Of a stretch of 64,000 nt of DNA, positions 34,300 to 46,200 are shown one piece after another (position 1 is the first letter of the stretch; each line of letters opens with the position of its first letter). Source of the DNA: Escallonia rubra (lineage: Eukaryota; Streptophyta; Magnoliopsida; Escalloniales; Escalloniaceae); assembly GCA_033065855.1 (NCBI GenBank), contig JAVXUO010003167.1, positions 124,001 to 188,000 of the forward strand, in the 5' to 3' direction. Under the pieces are notes generated by a model. The model was not told the DNA's origin and ran no database searches. It saw nothing but the letters and a program-made list of their open reading frames with translations. The translations under genes and the position numbers were made by a program.

Positions 34300-37200
34300 T
34301 ATTCGATGATTCAGTATGAGATTGGGATCTTGGCTGAACACATGATTGCTTACTTGGATGTACAACATTAGATTCCTCAAATACAACATACATTGACTCT
34401 TCAAGAGTAAAAGTCCAATGGTTATAAAATCTATATGCTCTACTCTTCATGGAATAACCAAAAAGATACCCTCGTTAGATTTTGCGTCAAACTTACCCAA
34501 GCCCCCTTGATCTTTCAAAATAAAACATTTACAACCAAAAACCTTGAAATAATCAATATTTGGTTTTCGATTAGAGAAAAGTTCATAAGGAGTTTTGTCA
34601 AGGATATGTATAATGAGAGCCCTGTTCATGACGTCATAAGAAGTGTTGATGGCTTCGGCCCAAGGCAAAGAATTTTTGTGAAGCATTATTCTGTTCATCT
34701 TTTGAAGGGGTACAATTTTTTCTCTCTACTACCTCATTTTTTTGGGAGTCCGAGAAGCAGAGAACTCGTGAGCAATGCCATTCTCATCGCAAAAAGGAAC
34801 AAAATCTTTTTTTAAATTTGCCGCCACGATCACTCTGGATTTTCACAAGTTTCAACTTCTTGTCATTTTCAAGAAGCTTTACAAGACTGACATTTTTTTG
34901 GAAAGCTTCATCCTTATGAGTTAAAAATAAAACCCAGGTATTTCTAGAGAAATCATTAATAATAACGAAAGCATAAAATTTTTCACCAATACTAGCATGT
35001 CTTTCAGGGCCAAAAAAGAACTAAATGAAGGAGTTGAAGAGACGGGAGGTAGAAACAACATTTTTTGGCATGAAAAGAGGTTTTGACTATTTGCCGTATT
35101 GACAGGGATCACAAACCTTGTCCTTGACAAACTTCAACTTTGATAAGCCTCTAACAAGTTTCTTTGAGAGTAGTTTCTTGATTAGGTACATATGCACATG
35201 ACCTAATTTACAATGCCACAACCAAGTATAATCATGTTGAACAGAAAGACATATTTTTCAAGAAAAATCAAACTTGCCAAATGAAAGATGCAGATATTTC
35301 CATCTCGTTTACCAACCAGAGTGCCTCCATTTGAGTCATGACGAATCAAACAGTGATCACCTTCAAAACAAACTTTGTGCCCACTATTGAAAAGTTGGCT
35401 AATGCTAATCAAATTATACTTCAAGCCATCAACCAAAGACACATCATTACTAGAGATCGAACCATTACTAATTTTACCTTTACCTATGATTTTAGTGTTC
35501 GAGTTGTCTCCAAAAGTGACCAAACTACCATCCTTTGGAATAAGGTGTGTGAACAACGTACGATCACCGGTCATGTGTCTTGCGCACCCACTGAAGAGAA
35601 TCCACTTGTTTGGGTCTACTCTTGCTTTCAAGTGTACCTATAATACATTCTGGTTTTGAAGCTTTAAGTACCAACACTTTCTTGGGTTCTGGAAGAATAG
35701 ATACAAGAGGTTTTGGTACCTAAACTTGCTTCATTTTACGACTGTGGACGGAAGCTAATTGTTGATTTTTAAATGACTTATTCATACAATTTTCATTAAG
35801 TGCCCTTTCTTATTACAAGTTGCGCAAAGTGTGAATGGTGAACACGAAGCTAGATTTTTACCAAAGAAAAATCCGTAATCCTTTTGCTTCTTCGAAGGAT
35901 CATGACCAATACTGCTCTTTTCAAAGATAAATCTTTGTCTTCCCAAAATTGCATCCAAATTCTCTCTTTCTTATGTAAATTTTGAAAAAGTAAAATTTAG
36001 ATCTTTGATCTCCTTTTCTAATTCCCTTTTTTTGAATAGACAACTTTTCTAATTTGGATTTTAAAAACTCATTTTCAGAAGGGTTTTTTACACACTTGAA
36101 AGACAAGATTTCTAAAGATTTGAGTTTTCCTTTCGAGAAGCAATCAAATAATTTTTCAAGAATTCATTTTCCTTGGCTTAAAACTCATCATCTGTATCTT
36201 CTTTTTCACTAACCAACTCTTCAAAAGTGTTGATCAAAGAAAGGGCCTTCATTCGTTAGAGCATTATTTTCAGCTTTAACTTTTTTTGCTTCTCACTTAG
36301 TCCAAGAAAGGCTATTTCTAGCTTATCATGATCAAAAAAATTTATAGAAGGAATTAAGTTAGAAATTACCTCATATGATTGATCATCCTTGGCCATAAAG
36401 CATAGTTGAGCTTCTTCATCATTTTCGCTCACTATTTCATCACTCTCATCCAAATCATCCCAAGTCAGCAAAGCTTTTCGAGGCTTGAACTTCTTTTCCT
36501 TACTCTTTCTACTACTGCTTGCTGACTTGTTCTTGAGCTGTGAGCAATACTTCTTGATATGTCCAGTTCTACTACACTCGTAACAAGCATCAGAATTTTC
36601 TCTCGAACTCCAGTCACTGTTGCTTCTATGTTATGACTGAGTTGACTGACTTCTTCTCATATTTCCGTTTCTTCGATTTGCAAGTTTTTTTTTGAATTTT
36701 CGAGTGAGTAGAGCTATGTTGTTGTCAAATTCATCTCTACTTTCTTCAGATTTGTGAGAGGCTTCAACTTTAAGGGCCAGATTCTTCTTCTTTGAAGTGG
36801 TCTCTTCAACATCATGAATCTTCATTGTACTTTCATGAGGCATCAAAGATTCCCCTAATTCTTCCAGCTTTAGCACGTTCAAATCTCTGACTGTTTGAAT
36901 GGTTGTAACCTTGGCCTCCCATCTCTTGGGAATAGATCGGAGAACTTTTCTAACCATCGCATTTTGGGGGTACACTTTCCCCATTAGCTTTAGTCCATTT
37001 ATGATGAGAGTGAACTTGGAGTATATCTCATTTACGGACTCATTCTCCTTCATCTTGAAGGCTTCGTACTGCTGCACCAACATGTTGGTATCCTTAACTT
37101 GATTTGTTCTTTCGTGAGTGACATCTAATAGCCACCATATCTCTTGATCTGTTTCACAAGCTGAGACTCGATTATACTTATTTATATCGAGACAAGCTGA

Positions 37201-37441
37201 TGATATTCTTTGCTTTGTCGTCCATGGAGAAGAGATTTACCTCCGAAGGATTCATTTTAAGGATTCCCTTAGGAATCTTACTTCCATCTGGACCATCCTT
37301 CATGGGAATAATCAGAGCATGTTCTACGACATCCCACACATAAGCATCTTGATTCAAGTAGCTTCTCATCTGATTCTTCCAATAACTGTAGTTATCATTC
37401 TTCAACAGAGGTGGTCGATTTGTTGTTGAACCTTCTTCCAT
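34300..37441 (-). pseudogene. Copia family-2 gag, protease and integrase remains
   Basis: Gag starts with MEEGSTTNRPPLLKNDNYSY and WKNQMRSYL, followed by KENESVNEIYSKF and a C-rich knuckle region near 36560. Protease-region motifs are WILFSGCARHMTGDRTLFTH, VTFGDNSNTKIIGKGKI and LKYNLISISQL. Integrase-region motifs are WAEAINTSYDVMNR, KTPYELFSNRKPN and FKVFGCKCFILKD. This identifies a Copia polyprotein gene with its first two-thirds present in decayed form. Confidence 0.85.
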
Positions 37442-37495
37442 AATTGGATCTTTTACTTTAGACGGTTAAGTCACAAAAGAAATAATACAACACAA

Positions 37496-37508
37496 GGCTC
37501 TTATACCA
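37496..37508 (-). other. Primer binding site of family-2 Copia
   Basis: On the minus strand this reads TGGTATAAGAGCC, one base off the usual initiator tRNA-Met complement. It lies two bases inside the LTR end. Its position, more than its exact sequence, supports the call. Confidence 0.75.
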
Positions 37509-38055
37509 CTTATAGGTCCCTAAATAAACCGGGGGGGGGGGTGTTGTGAATAGGTGTTTACAGATGTAAGTAGGAATTTAAAAACTTTAACTCACAAGAT
37601 AATCACAATCAAAGATCAACACAAAGATTTATATTGGTTTAGCCCCACCTACCTAGGTCCAGTCCCTAGTACTCCACACAGGGGAGACATACTCGAGCGT
37701 TCTACTAACTAGTTAGCCTCGTGTGCTAGCTCAAACCTCTATACAATTCAGAAAACCTCTTCAAGGTTTCCAACAATTACAAGTGAAAGAAGATTACAAC
37801 TGAAATACAACTTACACTCCTCAAAGAGTAGATATTACAATGAAAGACAAATGAGCTAAGCTTTCTTATATGGGAAGATATGAATCTCAAAGAACTTATC
37901 CAAGAAGCTTTCTTGACAAAATCTCAAATAACAAACTCTCGCACAAAGGCAAAGGATTATGAAGATATAAGTATATGTTGAGAGAGAGTTTTTAGAGAGA
38001 GAGATTACAAATATTTTTGGAGATCTGAAAAATGAGTAATAAACTCTCTAATTGT

Positions 38056-38066
38056 CCCTTTTATAC
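38056..38066 (-). promoter_or_regulatory. TATA box of family-2 Copia LTR
   Basis: Minus-strand GTATAAAAGGG, just downstream of the TCGAATGAA array and upstream of the presumed leader. Placement parallels that in family 1. Confidence 0.55.
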
Positions 38067-38124
38067 TTTGTAGGATATGAGCGTTGAAGAACATTTAACA
38101 AGACAAGATAGTAAATATTTAATG

Positions 38125-38510
38125 AGAATCATCCGAATGATTTTAGAAATCGTTTGGATGAATTGCACCCTAGAAAGATTTAGAACACACTAAAGAGATT
38201 GGTCGAATGAATATCAAATTTAATCGGACGAAAATAAAGAATAATGAAATGTCTAAGTCTCTAGAGAAACCGGTCGAATGAACACTGGATTCATTCGGAT
38301 AAAATAGCAAGTAAGATCATCTTTTGCATCTGAATAAATCGGTCGAATGTTTGTGAAAACGATCGAATGAAAAAGTCTTGCGGACAAAACCAAATCCACT
38401 GAAAGAATCAGTCGAACGTTTCAAGAAAAACTTCAAATGAAAGTTGAGTTTTTGGACAACAACATTGTCACCGGCGGAATCGTTTGAATGAAATGAATTC
38501 ATTTGAATAA
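38125..38510. repeat. Array of TCGAATGAA-like motifs in LTR U3
   Basis: About ten variants of GGTCGAATGAA occur over some 390 bases, for example near 38125, 38213, 38272, 38340, 38363, 38410 and 38485. A few are inverted (CATTCGGAT near 38290; ATGAATTCATTTGAAT near 38495). Spacing is irregular, 20 to 65 bases. The shorter solo LTR copy lacks most of this array. Confidence 0.7.
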
Positions 38511-38764
38511 AAAGCTTCTTGTCAATCCAAACTTTTCGGTTTTGGCTCTTTTTGATTTTCTAGTTGATCTTTAAGAAAACTTATCTTAAAATAATTACAA
38601 GCAAAGAAGGGAATCTAGTCAAAGTCCAAAGTCTTCATCTAACGAGATATACACGCTGTTCGAGTTTGATGTTTCCTGAAATCATACTTAATAACATATT
38701 TAGATTAATCATTAGATACAAATTGGAGTCATCAAAATAAAGAATCTAGACTCGTAGGTCAACA

Positions 38765-41700
38765 AGAGTATCCTCTGATTACGCCGATATAGGGAGAATA
38801 AATGTAGTTGGGGGGGGGGGGGGGGATATGACAATACACATACTTAGAGACGAAATTAATGATACCTAACCTTTTGTGATTGGTGATCCCATTAATGAGG
38901 TTCAACAGGTAATAACGAAGTCATGTAGTCTGAAATGCACCATCACTTTGTGTATATCCTTTAAGGCTGGAGGCCTTTGGAGAAGAGTCAATCCCTATGG
39001 TGTATGACATTGACAGCTACAGTGTGTGAGGATGAGCATATAACGCTAATGGGTCCATAGTCCATACATATTGGATGGGGTGTTCAACTGCAGCACACCC
39101 CTGATGGATACCACTTAAATGTGTGTGAGGTTGAGCCGTCTATATGGGACTTAGGTATGTTGCTAGAGCACACAAGAATATTCAGGCACGACGCATGGCA
39201 ATTTAGCGTCAACTCGCGAGAACAATCCTGATTAGAGATATTATATGGGTCGCGAGTATGCGCAATTCACATTAATGAAATCTGGTTAAAAGAGTATTTG
39301 TACTACCATTGTATTTAGAAAAGGTTCAATCAACATGACACCTCGCCGATGGATAATTTCTCGTCTTCTCATTCTTTTTTGAATATGTGTTTTGAAGTAT
39401 GTGGTGAATTGTTGTATTTTAGTGAGTGTTTCAAAAAACACATGACGCTGGGCATGCCAATACGGTTGTCTCCCTCATATGGAGAAGCCAGGCACGCATG
39501 GGACTAGGGCCCATTATATATTTTGCCTATTTGAAATGAAATAGCCGGCCACCATTTTTCTGCTCTACTTTGACCAGTGGAAGAGCCACCCTTCACCTCT
39601 AAGCAAATTTTGGCCTTAAGTTTCCTTCACTTCTGGGACCTGTCCTCCATCTCCTTCGATATATATGGCCATTCGGCCATCACAAATTTATACACACCAA
39701 AATTGTTTCACACACCCGAAGCACTCACTTAGTCAAAAAAATTTGTTATACACATTGATGATTCGAATGTCCACATAATTTAGTATTGTATGAGTTGTGG
39801 AAGAGGAAAATTAAAAAGGTTGTTAATGAGACTATGTTACAAGTGCGTGCAAACGGAGTTAATACTAACAACTAATTCTAGGGGTTGCATGCCGTAAAAT
39901 CCATGGCATCAAGCCACTGGTTCCGAGGGGGCGAATAAGCCTTTTTAGGATAAAACCTCGACTTGATTATATAGTTTTGTGAGATTGTTACTACTTATTT
40001 TTAGTGTGTTATTATTTTTTTATATTATAATATTTATTGTTTTGAGTAAGAAAGTGTGATTTCATTTACAAAAAGATTTATATCCAACAACTTTGCAGTA
40101 TTCTCATGTAAAAATGGAACTTGACGTGATCAGAATCCTTATATAGCCGCTGTAATAATAGTCTCAATTTTTTGATGGAGTAGTTGGATGCTATCATCAG
40201 TGGGTTGCTTTCTTTTTTCAAGAAGTCATATATGATGCATACACGTCCTTTTTCTTAGTAGCCTATAAATTAATTGACAAGTCTGTCAATCAGCGAGTGG
40301 TTGCATAAAGAATAAGGGAGATATTATATTCCATTTGATAATCGATGATTGAACCACATATTTTAACAAGATATTAGAAAAGGTTGCTTCTTATGAATTT
40401 TTTTATATTCCTTCACTAGTCTGTGGGCTGTTGGTAGTTTACCACTACATTGAGATGATGGCTTATGTCAGTTGGAGATGATTACAACTTGGCATGAAGA
40501 GTTATTATAAACAAACAAACAAACAAATGATTACAACTTGGCTTATGTACGTCTCCAGCCATAGGTGTTTCCCTTTGGGACGTGTCCTTTTATGAGCCAT
40601 CAGCCGTCGAGGTGATTATAACAGTAACAGGCACGAGGAGATTAAAAAATCGGCATTCAGATAAACTTGTGTACGACTACTGCTTTTAGGATTTCTCCTT
40701 GTAGGAACCATAAGGCTGGCCGTCATTAATATTAGGGGGGCTGAGAAGCTCGGCTCACTTAGCTGTCATCGTGTTCCTGCTGTCTTACTAGCTGATGGTT
40801 AGGTTCGGCTAGCATTCCCACAAGCTCTCAGAGTTGTAAGTTCTTTCGTTAAGCTGGCGTAGAACACGTGATCGTTTTCTCTTGGGCCCGAGTCTGAGAT
40901 ATATTCCTTGTGTTCCTAAGTATTTAATCGTATATGTTTTTTAAGCTTGAAACAATTGTGTTTAACAAACCCAGAAAGGTAAGAATTAGAACTTAGATTA
41001 ACCAGTTCCAAGAAAAAATTGACTTCTACCAAAATGCACCTTTCCACCACCACATAGCACTATTAACGTTTCGTTAAACTGGCTTGCAAAAATTAATTGG
41101 AAGAAGTCGCGTTAAATCAACTTTATACTTAAACAAAAAATTGTCCAGTTTCGCCCTGTCCATGAGAAGGACTTATAGGCTGTGAGGCAGAAGCTAATCT
41201 TTAGGGAGGGATGAAGTGAGGAGTGGGAGCGGGAGCAGCTGTATATCCGGATATAGACATGGCCACCTAAACTAGGTGGAAAGCCTAGAAATGCATTCAC
41301 CAATGAAATCTGTGAAACAGAGATGCCCACATCACATCAACGTTACATCATCGTACCACCACTTATTTCCAGGAGTGGTTGGGTAGTAAGCAACAGCTCA
41401 AAGTCACAACTCCCCAACCATGCATGCGTCCTCCGACCACTCAACTTGCATATCTAAAACGTGTAGAACCTGTTTTGAGTGCACGAGGTCCAAACAACAC
41501 AAACAATCTGTCCCACTCCAATGTCGCTTGTATTTAAATACAAGCGACAAGCAGGATCACGTGGATATACGATCCAATCCTCATATACGGTATCAACCAC
41601 GTTGTTTGTGCGTGAGTTGTCACCCACAATGATGAGCTTTAGTCCACTTTTGTTATTCGGCACTATTAAATGAAATGCTTCTTAGCATCGCAAATGCAAA

Positions 41701-42707
41701 ATTCCGCGAACATCATTTTTCTTAAAACTTTATGTCCAAGAATGTCTACTTTAAGAAGTTGGAAAATTAAAAAACATTTTTATCTCCAAATTTCGGGTTT
41801 ACAAAAATTTTAAGATCCGGATTCTTTTCGGAAGTTGAAGTATTGCTGGGTGTTTCATTCGGAGCCAATGCTCTACCCAACCATTTAGGACTCTTGGACA
41901 CATTAGAAAATAACTCTCTGTCTCCTTTATTCTCTCCTCCTATCACATCTGCCCCACATGATTTCACGATCATGGATGGTCGAAACGAATGATCTGAAAC
42001 CATGCAATATGTACTCGCTAGCTACACCATATAGGAACTAAAAAGTGGACAAACTCAGCTTGCCAAAATTTGAAAGAATGCAGCTAATTTGCAGAAAAAA
42101 ATATCCATTTAAGTGAGCTATTTTGCTTTATTTCATACTTCGATTGTTGTCTATGCTAAGAATGAGGAAGTTGAAAAACATCATCCTTTGAGGCGTCAAA
42201 AGCCGATATATATAGTTAGTGTAAGTTTTAAATGTATTGCCTTGAACTACTAGCGTTACAATAAATTTTTTAATTACGACGAAACTCAATTTTTTTATGA
42301 AAAATGCCATTGCCACCAACATAAGCATGTGCATTTCAACTGAGCATGGTCCTACCAACATATCATTATGCACGCCCATATGCTGCTATGTTCTCGTGTA
42401 ACACAGTGAAGACTATTAACAATCTCAAAAACGATCTTTAGGAATTAAGTACAACTATGTACGACTGTATCACATATAATTCCTATTTGTGCCGACGCAC
42501 TACCATTTTCTTCTCGAAGCACTTACGTGTAAAGTTAAGCAAGATCCAACCGCATCGACCAGCACACTAGAAGACATGCAGCAGGCGAGGGTTCCACTTT
42601 TGATAATCTTCGTTCATATACCAAGACTCTCTCTCTCTCTCTCTCTCTCCCTCCCTCCTATCTTCTTTGAATATTTGGTCTAGTCGTAGTGATAGTGTAT
42701 TTCATGA
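38765..42707. other. Long stretch without a recognisable gene
   Basis: I see no domain-bearing frame. Notable points are a run of 16 Gs at 38810-38825, and a small duplication of GATTACAACTTGGC separated by (AAAC)n near 40478-40540. There is also a TATA-like GATATATATGG near 39658, and a perfect 28-base palindrome at 41522-41549. A (CT)n microsatellite lies at 42627-42649. Several short open frames at 41112-42379 show no motif. It could include single-copy host sequence or very old elements. Confidence 0.4.
41522..41549. repeat. Perfect 28-base palindrome
   Basis: Arms TGTCGCTTGTATTT and AAATACAAGCGACA meet without a spacer, centred at 41535/41536. Every base pairs. It belongs to no element end I can identify. 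Confidence 0.9.
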
Positions 42708-42710
42708 TGA

Positions 42711-42845
42711 AATGCTCAACCTCTTCTAATCCAACAAAAATCGAATTTTATGCTTAAGGAACTTCGTTCTTCTCGTCTTTATGATCTAAAGCCTCTTAAG
42801 ATTTTCAAAATTCGTACACCAGTCCAGGTTAATCGTACTACCCTT
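42711..42845 (+). pseudogene. Unrecognised coding-like segment, upstream part
   Basis: After a stop at 42708-42710, this 45-codon stretch stays open to the Copia insertion point. It contains a possible start at 42750 and the residues MLKELRSSRLYDLK, then IFKIRTPVQVNRTT. The open frame stays in phase in the flanking DNA beyond the transposon at 48091-48282 if the insertion and one copy of its 5-base duplication are disregarded. I do not recognise the protein. It may be a piece of a host gene or pseudogene into which the Copia jumped, or merely a chance open frame of about 108 codons. Confidence 0.3.
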
Positions 42846-43232
42846 TGTTGATATGTGTCTTGTATTTATGTCCCACATCGGTTACTCAAAGAAGGTTGCA
42901 ACTTGTCCCTTAGTATATAAGACATCTTGTCCCACATTGCTTGGAGAGAAAAGATCATTGCTTTCTCCAAGTATAAGTAAGGTGTCTTGTGTTGTGTTTA
43001 AGGGAAAAGAGAGAAGAGTCCTTCTCTGAGTAGGAAAGAGAGGATAGTCTTTCTTTGGATAGGCAAAGAAAGAAGAGTCCTTCTTTGAGTAGGAAAACAG
43101 TTGAGAGATACACGTGAGGGAGTGTTGTAAATCTGACTTGTGCAAAGTGGATTTGAGTTCTCTCATATTTCTTGTGTTTTCTTATTTGGTTATCGTGTTC
43201 TATACATATTTATCTAGAGCGATTTCGTAACA
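42846..43232 (+). repeat. 5' LTR of the young Copia
   Basis: 387 bases, starting TGTTGATATGTGTC and ending TTTCGTAACA. It contains CCCACATCGG, a short motif also found in other plant LTRs, and repeated GAGTCCTTCT...GAGTAGGAAA units (about 43015-43095) that form imperfect tandem repeats. It is nearly identical to the 3' LTR. Confidence 0.95.
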
Positions 43233-43234
43233 AG

Positions 43235-43247
43235 TGGTATCAAGAGC
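43235..43247 (+). other. Primer binding site of the young Copia
   Basis: TGGTATCAAGAGC, two bases after the LTR. It resembles the initiator tRNA-Met complement TGGTATCAGAGC with one extra A. Position and sequence fit reverse transcription primed by this tRNA. Confidence 0.85.
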
Positions 43248-43297
43248 TTTCAGGTTTATTTTTTGGGCAAAATTGAAATCGATTTGAGAGAATAAAT

Positions 43298-46200
43298 ATG
43301 TCGAACAACATGACCATGAAGTATGCCTGTGAACAATTCGATGGAAAGACGAATTTTGGCATATGGCAGAGCACGGTGAAGGATATCCTTGTGCAGCAAG
43401 GATTGCTCAAGCCTTTGCTGGGGAATAAGCCTGAGACAATGGACCAGGACGATTGGGAAGAATTACAGGCTAAGGCTGTATCTACGATACGGTTGAATCT
43501 AGCCTCGAAGGTTAAGTACCAGGTTTTGACAGAGACTTCTCCAACAGCTCTGTGGCAGAAATGGGAGAAGATATATATGTCAAAATCTTTGTCGAATCGG
43601 TTATATCTGAAGAAAGATTTGTACCAGTTACGGATGGATGAAGGTTCAGATCTGGGTGACCATATATCAGAATTTAACCGGTTGGTGTCCCAATTGTCAA
43701 GTATAGATGTTAAACTCGAGGAGGAAGATCAGGCGATCTTGTTATTATCTTCGCTTCCAAAATCATATGAGACCTTGAAGACTACGTTGCTTATTGGGAA
43801 GGAGACATTGCTTGTTGATGATGTTATGTCGGCTCTTATGGACTCGAGCAGAGTTAATGGGACGAGGTCAAGCAATCAAGGCGACGGTCTAGTGGTAAGG
43901 TCTGAAAATCAGAATGGTCATGGAAGAGGCAGAGGTCGGTCTAGAAGCAGAAATTCTGGACATGGAAAGGACAGGTCTAAGTCTCGTGGAAAGCAGAATA
44001 AGTCCAGTATTGAATGCTGGTATTGTAAAGAGATTGGTCATATCGCAAGGAAGTGTCCAGAAAGGAAGGACAAGAAGAACGGAAAGAAACATGTGAACAA
44101 TGCTAATGTTGCTGAAGAAGATGACAAAAGCAGCGATGGTGATCTCTACTTGGTTTTCTCGGTTGAGCAGCAAGAAGGTAATCTCTTATCAGTTAGAGAC
44201 AACAGTTTTTCTACGGAATGGTTTCTTGACTCTGCATGTTCGTTTCATATGTGCCCACATAAGGAATGGTTTGATTGTCTTACTCCATGTAACGGTGGTA
44301 CTGTGTTAATGGGTAATGACGCTGTTTGTGAAGTCATGGGGATAGGTACCATTAAAATTAAAATGTTTGATGGGATTGTGAGAACCCTAGGTGATGTAAG
44401 GTACATACCTGACTTAAAGAAGAATTTGATTTCCTTGGGCACACTCGATTCTATAGATTGCAGTATATCTATAAAAGGTGGAGTCATGAAAGTTAGCAAA
44501 GGTGCCATGGTGATAATGAAAGGTCAGAAAACTAAAAATTTGTATAAACTGATGGGGAAGACAGTTATAGGTGGAGCTTCAGTATCAACTCATGCAGGTT
44601 CTAGCAATGATAACTCTGAGTTATGGCATAAACGGCTTGGACACTTGAGCGAGGGAGGTATGCTGGAACTTCACAAACGCAAGTTGTTGCAGGGAGTGAA
44701 ATCATGCAAGCTGGACTTCTGCAAATTTTGTGTGTTTGGGAAGCAGAAACGAGTTAGTTTCAAAGCTGCTTCTCATACTAGTAAAGGAGTTTTGGACTAT
44801 GTGCATTCGGATGTTTGGGGACCAATCAGGCATATCTCAAATGGGGGAGCTCGTTACTTTGTTACGTTTATAGATGATTTCTCAAGAAAGGTATGGGTGT
44901 ACTTTATGAAGCACAAGTCTGAAGTTTTCAACGTGTTTAAGCAATGGAAGGCTAGAGTTGAAAATCAGACGGGTAAGAAGCTTAAGTACTTCAGATCAGA
45001 TAATGGCATGGAATACAAGGATGAGGAGTTTCTGAAGTTCTGCAAGGATGAGGGTATCATCAGACACTTTTCAGTGAAGAGGACTCCAGAGCAGAATGGG
45101 GTTGCCGAAAGGATGAACAGAACCTTGCTGGAGCGAGCTAGATGCATGAGGTTGAATGCAGATTTGCCTAAAAGTTTCTGGGCTGAAGCTGTTAACACAG
45201 CTTGTTACTTGATCAACCGTTCTCCATCATCTGCCATTAATCACCGAGTTCCCGAAGAGGTATGGTCTGGTAAACAAGTTAATTTTTCTGCAATGAGAAT
45301 TTTTGGTTGTCTTGCGTATGTTCACCTTCAGAATGAAGAACGATCCAAACTTGATCCTAAGTCAAAAGAATGTATATTCCTTGGGTATGAGGAAGGAGTA
45401 AAAGGATACAGGTTATGGGATCCAGTGGCCAAGAAAAGGGTGATCAGTAGAGATGTGGTATTCAATGAAGCACAGATGTTGAATACGAATGCAACTTCTA
45501 GCGAGAGGCAGGGTCACACAGTGGAGATAGAGTTGCATGAGCAGAGGACAAAATCAACTGATGAGTCTACATATGAGCAGTCTTTAGAGGATCCAGATGA
45601 GCATCCTAGTGATTCTTGGAATCTAGTCAGAGATAGAGAGCCACGTACTAAGAAACTAACTCAAAGGTATGGTTTTGAGGACTTGGTCTCATTTGCACTA
45701 ATCGTGGGAAGTGGAGATCCTACCAGTTACAACGAGGCTGTCAAGGCAGAGGATGGTAACTTGTGGTTGATAGCAATGGATGAGGAGATGGAATCTCTAC
45801 GGAAGAATCAGACTTGGGAATTAGTTAAACTTCCAAAGGGTGTGAAGGCTATTGGATGCAAATGGATTTACTGGAAAAAGGAAGATCAGAAGTACAAGGC
45901 AAGACTGGTTGCAAAAGGGTATTCTCAAAAGGAGGGAATTGATTACAGTGAGATCTTTTTGCCAGTGGTGAAGCACACTTCTATCAGATTGATATTGTCA
46001 AGGCAGAGGATGGTAACTTGTGGAGATCCTACCAGTTACAACGAGGCTGTCAAGGCAGAGGATGGTAACTTGTGGTTGATAGCAATGGATGAGGAGATGG
46101 AATCTCTACGGAAGAATCAGACTTGGGAATTAGTTAAACTTCCAAAGGGTGTGAAGGCTATTGGATGCAAATGGATTTACTGGAAAAAGGAAGATCAGAA

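Larger units (their letters stand above)
34081..38764 (-). mobile_element. Ty1/Copia element, family 2, minus strand, broken
   Basis: Reading downward in coordinate: 5' LTR (37511-38764), primer site (37496-37508), gag (about 37441-36200), protease (35631-35203), integrase (about 35200-34450) and a short post-integrase linker to about 34081. Reverse transcriptase, RNase H and the 3' LTR are missing. LTR and coding sequence differ clearly from family 1. A solo LTR of the same family lies at 59406-60186. The element is broken in many places. Confidence 0.85.
37511..38764 (-). mobile_element. 5' LTR of family-2 Copia
   Basis: The 1254-base LTR ends (minus strand) AGGGACCTA next to the primer site and begins TGTTGACCTACGAG. 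It is collinear with the solo LTR at 59406-60186, which has TGTAGGTCCCTAAAT at the matching end. A G10 tract lies near the inner end (37531-37540). The U3 holds an array of TCGAATGAA-type motifs (38125-38510) upstream of a TATA box. Confidence 0.85.
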
